Positions 59,591 through 64,000 of a DNA stretch of 64,000 nucleotides are shown piece by piece (within the stretch, counting starts at the first letter, position 1; every line of letters starts with the position of its first letter). The stretch covers positions 4,462,337 to 4,526,336 of the forward strand of contig SMSO01000037.1 in the NCBI GenBank assembly GCA_004764695.1, read 5' to 3'. Below the pieces are notes generated by a model. That model was not told the DNA's origin, did no database searches, and saw nothing but the letters and a program-made list of their open reading frames with translations. A program made the position numbers and the translations under genes. Origin of the DNA: Schizochytrium sp. TIO01 (lineage: Eukaryota > Sar > Bigyra > Thraustochytrida > Thraustochytriidae).

Positions 59591-60076
59591 GGTGCAGATA
59601 AGCCAGAAGTTGAGAATTGCCTGGAATTCTTAGTTGACTTTGGTTCTCATATGAAAAAAGACCGTTGCACCCGAGCGAGCCATGAAAAGTCGCTCGAATG
59701 TCTACGCTTTTCTAACAGGAGTTGGTATCAAGAAGCGCAGATATCTCATGGCTTAGGCCCTACCAAATACGGAGAGAGTAATCCAAGCATATACTAAAAA
59801 AGGAAAGGTTTTCCCTGATAAACATTGAAAAAAAACAAAAACATATTGGATACTTATTGGAGAAACTAGCAGAATAGAAATGGCAGGAGAGCAGGTTATA
59901 GCTGCTGTAGGCTGTCCCCTTAGGCAGAAAAGGTAAATTTCAATGTTTGTGGCCCTATTTCCCGCACGAATTGATCAAATGCGGTAACTGTAGTTCAGGT
60001 TGTGTTGGATTATATCATAATCCGCTCATGGATTGAAGTTGGTAGATACCTTCAAACTGTCGCTTGAACGAGGTGA
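59591..60076. other. Spacer upstream of the small secreted protein
   Basis: Contains the promoter of the minus-strand secreted-protein gene and the 3' end of the minus-strand Nudix gene. No ORF or RNA gene that I can support. Confidence 0.55.
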
Positions 60077-60565
60077 TTACAGATTTTCAACAAGTTCAAC
60101 TTCTTTATGAATAATTGTTTCATGGTCTGCTGCAAAGTCAAAGCGGGCGGTAAAGCAGGATTTTCCGTGCAATAAATGCTCGTACCAGTGGATATCATCA
60201 GCCCACATTTTATCATACGGAATGCTATCCGTGGAGAACCACTGTGGCTTCATTTCTTCGCTTTCACGAGGTTCCAGGGGCATACATCCAGTCGCTCTGA
60301 AGACGTGCACCAAAAGTTCCTGGGGCATATCTTCGTAAGAGTAAATAACTCGACCCAAGAGCTGCGGGTCCACCATCTCGACTCCTGCCTCTTCACGGAG
60401 CTCTCGTTGTGCACCTTGCAAAGGAGACTCCCCAGCTTCAAGTTTGCCTCCAAAACCGTTCCATTTGCCCATGCCAAATCCACGTTTCTTCATCCCTAGC
60501 AATACGCGATCTCCAGCCACTACAAAGGCATTTGTCAACTCCTTGCGAGGAAGTGCCTGCGCCAT
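60077..60565 (-). CDS. NUDT1: MTH1-type Nudix hydrolase (8-oxo-dGTPase)
   Basis: The 162-aa protein sanitises the nucleotide pool by hydrolysing oxidised purine triphosphates to monophosphates. A perfect Nudix box is at about 40-62 (G-x5-E-x7-REL-REEAGV). Flanking MTH1-specific signatures are GFGMGKWNGFGGK, LLVHVF, EEMKPQWF, and MWADDIHW; the Trp-x-Asp-Asp corresponds to the base-recognition residues of human MTH1. Length is close to human MTH1 (156 aa). Mg2+-dependent, cytosolic or mitochondrial. The frame extends to a GTG at 60640, but the first ATG is 60565, which begins MAQALPRKELTNAFVV directly before the first beta strand. Confidence 0.93.
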   Translation of the reverse strand: MAQALPRKELTNAFVVAGDRVLLGMKKRGFGMGKWNGFGGKLEAGESPLQGAQRELREEAGVEMVDPQLLGRVIYSYEDMPQELLVHVFRATGCMPLEPRESEEMKPQWFSTDSIPYDKMWADDIHWYEHLLHGKSCFTARFDFAADHETIIHKEVELVENL

Positions 60566-61157
60566 GATGACCACAGCAACTTCACTATACACCCAGGAAG
60601 ATATTGTACCAAGACCGAAGGTTTCCTTGGCGCAAGACACGAGACACAGCTGACCCGACCCTCTCAGGTTGCAAGCTCACCCACGGTCTGTTGTCTTCAT
60701 GCTCTGGTCCTCAACGCGCGTAGGTTTGCTCATTCTGCCATAAAAGAGTGAGTGAGCTCTAGCCATTCAACATTGACATAACCATCGCATTGCTCGACGT
60801 CGCCACCCTACGGTTTTCGTTATCCGGTGAGAGGCTATCATCAGATGCAATAGGGCTCAGTGCTGTAAGGTAGGCCGTCAATGAAAGAGGACGAGTGAGG
60901 AAACCAAGGCCCTGCCAAGGACACGCAGGTTCGCGCGTTGCTGTTCATACCTCCTAGCCCGCCTGCCGCTATGCATTCTACCCACAAATGTGGTGACTAT
61001 AGAAAGGTATGGAGTCTGGGGCCTTCAAAGATGTAGTCCTTGGTGATTCGGCCTCACACACCCCTAGCGTGGAACTTTCCGAGACCAAGTATCCCTCGTT
61101 CGATCCAATGGATGCAAGCTAGTAAGCAAATCCCAAACTCAGAGCGCCTAGGAGTGA
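60566..61157. other. Divergent promoter region
   Basis: Separates the minus-strand Nudix gene from the plus-strand CR gene. No ORF of substance, no strong repeat; both promoters lie here. Confidence 0.55.
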
Positions 61158-64000
61158 ATGCTCGGGACGAGCAAACTGGCAAGCATGGCGGATGGCGCAG
61201 CAAGCCAGACGTGGCCTTCTCCACTTCACGATGTCCTCGCCCGCTATGAGGGTGCGAAAAGGACCGTGGGAGAACTAAACAAAAAAATCGACGAGTACGA
61301 AGTTATAATACTCAAGGAAGAAATCAGCGAAGAAATAGCCACGCGCTATGAGGAATCCATTGAGCAGGCTGAGCAGCAGCTGAAAGCGGCAAAAGATCAA
61401 CGGGATGAGCTGCAGAGTTTTTATGACGTGATGTCACCGATCTCCGATGCCCTGGATACTACATATCGGCAAATCATAACCGACCGGAAGGTATTTCTCG
61501 ATCCCGTGGAAGTCTTCGAGCCAAAAGGCACATTCAAGGAGCTTCTCCGTCCCGAAGCCAAGGTTCCGCGAAATCTCGCCTCCAGTAGCACACTCCCTGA
61601 TTTCCTTACTCATGGTCTTGAGGAGCGTTTTAGTAACGATACCCCACTCTTTCAAGATATTGTTGATGGTCGCCACGAATCACCTGTGGGATTTTACGGT
61701 ACCTCGGGTGCTGGAAAGACAAGATCAATTTTTGAGATTTTTGCGAGAAGCTATGGACTGTATTTCGTTGCCGCTGATGCCCGTACGCTCAATCCAGGCA
61801 GCTCCGATGTCGAAGTCATTTACAACACACTGGAAAGATTTGTCGAAAAATCTACACAGGTGGAAAATAATAAGATTCTAAGCGTCTACATAAACGAATT
61901 GATACTCTGCCGACTTCTAGTTTTCTGCGCACTTCGACACGCCCTCAATAGTCTCGGGAAAGAACTTACCTGTGAGCTATGGCTTCGCGTACAGCTTGCG
62001 CCAATACACTACTTCGGACATGATGTCTTTACATCACTCCTCTATGAGTTTGTTGACAGTTGTTCATTAGGGGTTGGCGGAGTCATTAAATTGAGTGAAC
62101 GTATGACTCATTTAGAGCCCTGCTTAGACCTCGTCTGGCAAAACACCCATCGCTCGATAGGTACTATCAAGTTTAATGTGGCCATGGACGAAGCAAATGT
62201 ACTAGCAAGAAAATTTATGGGCTATTTTGTCTCCTCTGAAGACCAAGGGCAGGGACGATCTTTACTGTCACCATTTTTCAAAACGCTCAGGGAGATAGTA
62301 CGTGAACGCAAACTCATATATCACCCCATTTTTTCCGGTACGGGTTTCTCGATCGCCCACATAATAACACAACTTTCCAGTGCGACTGGAAAAGTGTCCC
62401 TCAACGACACCTTGCATTACGATTTTAAGTCACTAGACAAGGATGGCGTTAAAGCCTATCTTGAAAGTATTCTGGACTTGAGCCAATTAGATAAGAACAT
62501 TCTTGAGTATACGTGCAGGTGGCTTACAGGAAGACCCAGGTGGACAGTTGCATTCATAGATCTCCTGTTGGAACGAGTTTATGCTGAGATTACCGACCTC
62601 AACACGATGTTCCTCGAGCATATACGACGCTTCGTCACCTTCATGACACAACCGAACGCATTCAGTACTGCTTCAACGAATGAACGTGAATCAAGATTAT
62701 TCTGGCGCTATGGAGCAAGCTCCACCGCACGGCATACAATCGAGTGGTTCAAAGCCGATACGAATGCCGATAGACTCAACAAAATCAAAGAGGCACTCGT
62801 GATGCATCTCTTCACAGATCAACCCGCCCCATTATCGGGGGAATTTACGCCGGACCTGGTCAATGTAGGACTGTGCCAAGTCAGCACAGTGACTGAAGGG
62901 CTGCCACGAAGAATGAGAAACACCGTCGATATTCATGTCAAGTTTGAGGAACCTCTGATAATCGAGGCGGCACTACAGAGCTTTCTTGAGGACAACTCTC
63001 TGCTCAAGTTTGTTCGAGACGAGATTTTGACGCATGAGACGGGCAATGCCAAGCGTCCAGCAGTCTATATGGAGTATTATACCATGCTATGTGCTTTCAA
63101 ACACATGGAGTCTACGCTAGAACTTGCAATGGATTACATTGTTCTGGACGATGATGAAGACTCCCGCGCAAGGCCTTTTGAAAATCTTGAAATGCCCAAA
63201 AGATCGTCATTTGGAAAATTAGTGCGGAATTGTAGCAACACCCATGAGGGAACGTTGGTGTGGATGTCCGACATGGACACATTTTCCTCGATAGGCTTGA
63301 TGGATTTCGTCGAACCCTTTTGTTACCCCTTTGAAAATTTTGGGGCTAATGTGATAACAATGATGCGTCGTACATCTGTGGGGGATCTCACTAGTGATGA
63401 AGCTTTTGTCCCCGTCATGATACAGGTTAAACACCCTAACCCTGGTGAAGACGCTATGATAATAAAAGATATGAATAGAAAGGCCGTACTGAGTGTATTA
63501 CCGAATCTGGTTTTCAGGACGAAGAAGGTGTCGAAGAAATATGAGTATGGTGGGGGGAAATATGATCTCTTTCACTGGGGCGTCTACAATAAGACAACAT
63601 TTACAAAAACCCTTGATGTGTGTCAACAGTTCTTCCGGGTTAGCAAGCTGGACCTGAGAAAGGCCTCCAGTCAACTAAAGAATGAACATGAAGCTGAAAG
63701 CCAATACATGAGTGAGAACAATAAGATGCACCCCAGGGAATCTGATTTTCAAAAGGATTTAGATTGGCAATCCCGCCGTCGTCCTGTGATTATGATGGTT
63801 TGCCAGACAGGACCGGGGAGTGATTTTTTGACCCATTTCTTGAGTCACCCATCAGACAACCCTTGTCCAAGGCTAATTGCAGAATCAGATCTTAGTGACC
63901 TTAGAAGAAACATCCAAGTTCTCCATTGCGAAAACGAGCGCTGTGGAAATGAAATCCATGACATTTTTTTGGCCATTGATGATGGTGATGGGGATCTTGC
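61158..64000 (+). CDS. Crinkler/RHS-type (CR) protein: P-loop NTPase plus probable REase-like domain (3' partial)
   Basis: A single frame stays open from 61158 to the end of the window: 947 codons, no stop yet. TGA precedes ATG 61158; a second ATG is at 61185. Residues about 25-105 are a charged coiled coil. The NTPase shows Walker A GTSGAGKT (181-188), GLYFVAADARTLNPGSSDVE, Walker B VAMDEAN (D344/E345) and SGTGFS (393-398). This order is typical of the P-loop NTPases of Crinkler-RHS-type (CR) proteins. Further on, YPFENFGAN and VPVMIQVKH (Q756, K758) resemble the catalytic strand of restriction-endonuclease-fold domains fused to CR NTPases. Known CR proteins include oomycete and chytrid effectors and proteins of free-living protists. 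A canonical LxLFLAK head is not seen, so secretion or delivery is not supported. It may act in conflict, genome defence or DNA handling. The 3' end lies outside the window. Confidence 0.85.
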   Translation, partial: MLGTSKLASMADGAASQTWPSPLHDVLARYEGAKRTVGELNKKIDEYEVIILKEEISEEIATRYEESIEQAEQQLKAAKDQRDELQSFYDVMSPISDALDTTYRQIITDRKVFLDPVEVFEPKGTFKELLRPEAKVPRNLASSSTLPDFLTHGLEERFSNDTPLFQDIVDGRHESPVGFYGTSGAGKTRSIFEIFARSYGLYFVAADARTLNPGSSDVEVIYNTLERFVEKSTQVENNKILSVYINELILCRLLVFCALRHALNSLGKELTCELWLRVQLAPIHYFGHDVFTSLLYEFVDSCSLGVGGVIKLSERMTHLEPCLDLVWQNTHRSIGTIKFNVAMDEANVLARKFMGYFVSSEDQGQGRSLLSPFFKTLREIVRERKLIYHPIFSGTGFSIAHIITQLSSATGKVSLNDTLHYDFKSLDKDGVKAYLESILDLSQLDKNILEYTCRWLTGRPRWTVAFIDLLLERVYAEITDLNTMFLEHIRRFVTFMTQPNAFSTASTNERESRLFWRYGASSTARHTIEWFKADTNADRLNKIKEALVMHLFTDQPAPLSGEFTPDLVNVGLCQVSTVTEGLPRRMRNTVDIHVKFEEPLIIEAALQSFLEDNSLLKFVRDEILTHETGNAKRPAVYMEYYTMLCAFKHMESTLELAMDYIVLDDDEDSRARPFENLEMPKRSSFGKLVRNCSNTHEGTLVWMSDMDTFSSIGLMDFVEPFCYPFENFGANVITMMRRTSVGDLTSDEAFVPVMIQVKHPNPGEDAMIIKDMNRKAVLSVLPNLVFRTKKVSKKYEYGGGKYDLFHWGVYNKTTFTKTLDVCQQFFRVSKLDLRKASSQLKNEHEAESQYMSENNKMHPRESDFQKDLDWQSRRRPVIMMVCQTGPGSDFLTHFLSHPSDNPCPRLIAESDLSDLRRNIQVLHCENERCGNEIHDIFLAIDDGDGDL

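Noticed and set aside
61434-61881. Short ORFs inside the CR coding region on both strands
   Set aside because: They are shadows of the long open frame 61158-64000, which has clear NTPase motifs.

Overview
This is a eukaryotic nuclear window. The proteins are long and mostly encoded by single uninterrupted ORFs. One gene needs two classical GT-AG introns. Intergenic spacers are long, AT-rich and full of microsatellites, and there is an array of nuclear-type tRNA genes with internal A/B boxes and T-tract terminators. The gene content (HMG-box fused to a two-component receiver domain, FAM161-like ciliary protein, stand-alone C-CAP domain, secreted VWD-like and EGF-like proteins, CNNM transporter, Crinkler/RHS-type P-loop protein) fits a flagellated protist. 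My best guess is a stramenopile such as a labyrinthulomycete/thraustochytrid; this is inference, not proof.

Layout. 1-5658: gene-free, microsatellite-rich sequence upstream of an HMG-box/receiver protein (5659-7644, +). 9304-11574 (+): FAM161-like coiled-coil protein. 12250-12747 (-): C-CAP protein. 12748-16227: no convincing gene; holds a 22-bp perfect palindrome. 16228-18906 (+): secreted/membrane protein with ricin-B-like region, four copies of an unrecognised six-Cys repeat, EGF-like modules and one TM helix. 19737-21032 (+): EEP-family phosphodiesterase. 21852-23675 (-) and 29881-31816 (+): two homologous secreted VWD-like proteins on opposite strands around a 6-kb gene-free spacer; the second is split by a +1 frameshift at CTT TGA. 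32506-33582 (-): three-repeat Myb protein. 37484-39364 (+): pentapeptide-repeat/ankyrin protein. 39484-42334: nine identical tRNA-Thr(AGT) genes. 42716-44125 (-): GT92-like glycosyltransferase. 44126-49539: no convincing gene. 49540-51810 (+): mitochondrial 3-methylcrotonyl-CoA carboxylase alpha subunit. 53009-53803 (+, three exons): tandem SUMO-like-domain protein. 53962-54567 (-): AhpD/CMD-like protein. 57155-58903 (+): CNNM/CBS transporter. 59105-59590 (-): small secreted Cys-containing protein. 60077-60565 (-): MTH1-type Nudix hydrolase. 61158->64000 (+, truncated by the window): Crinkler/RHS-type (CR) P-loop NTPase with a probable restriction-endonuclease-like domain.

The genes do not form a pathway; this is ordinary eukaryotic gene order. 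Points that stand out are the HMG-receiver fusion, the tRNA-Thr array with a ~172-bp spacing, the CR protein, the +1 frameshift, the six-Cys repeat family, and a two-intron tandem SUMO-like gene ending in GG-F. Several longest ORFs begin at TTG or GTG; I moved those starts to the first in-frame ATG.
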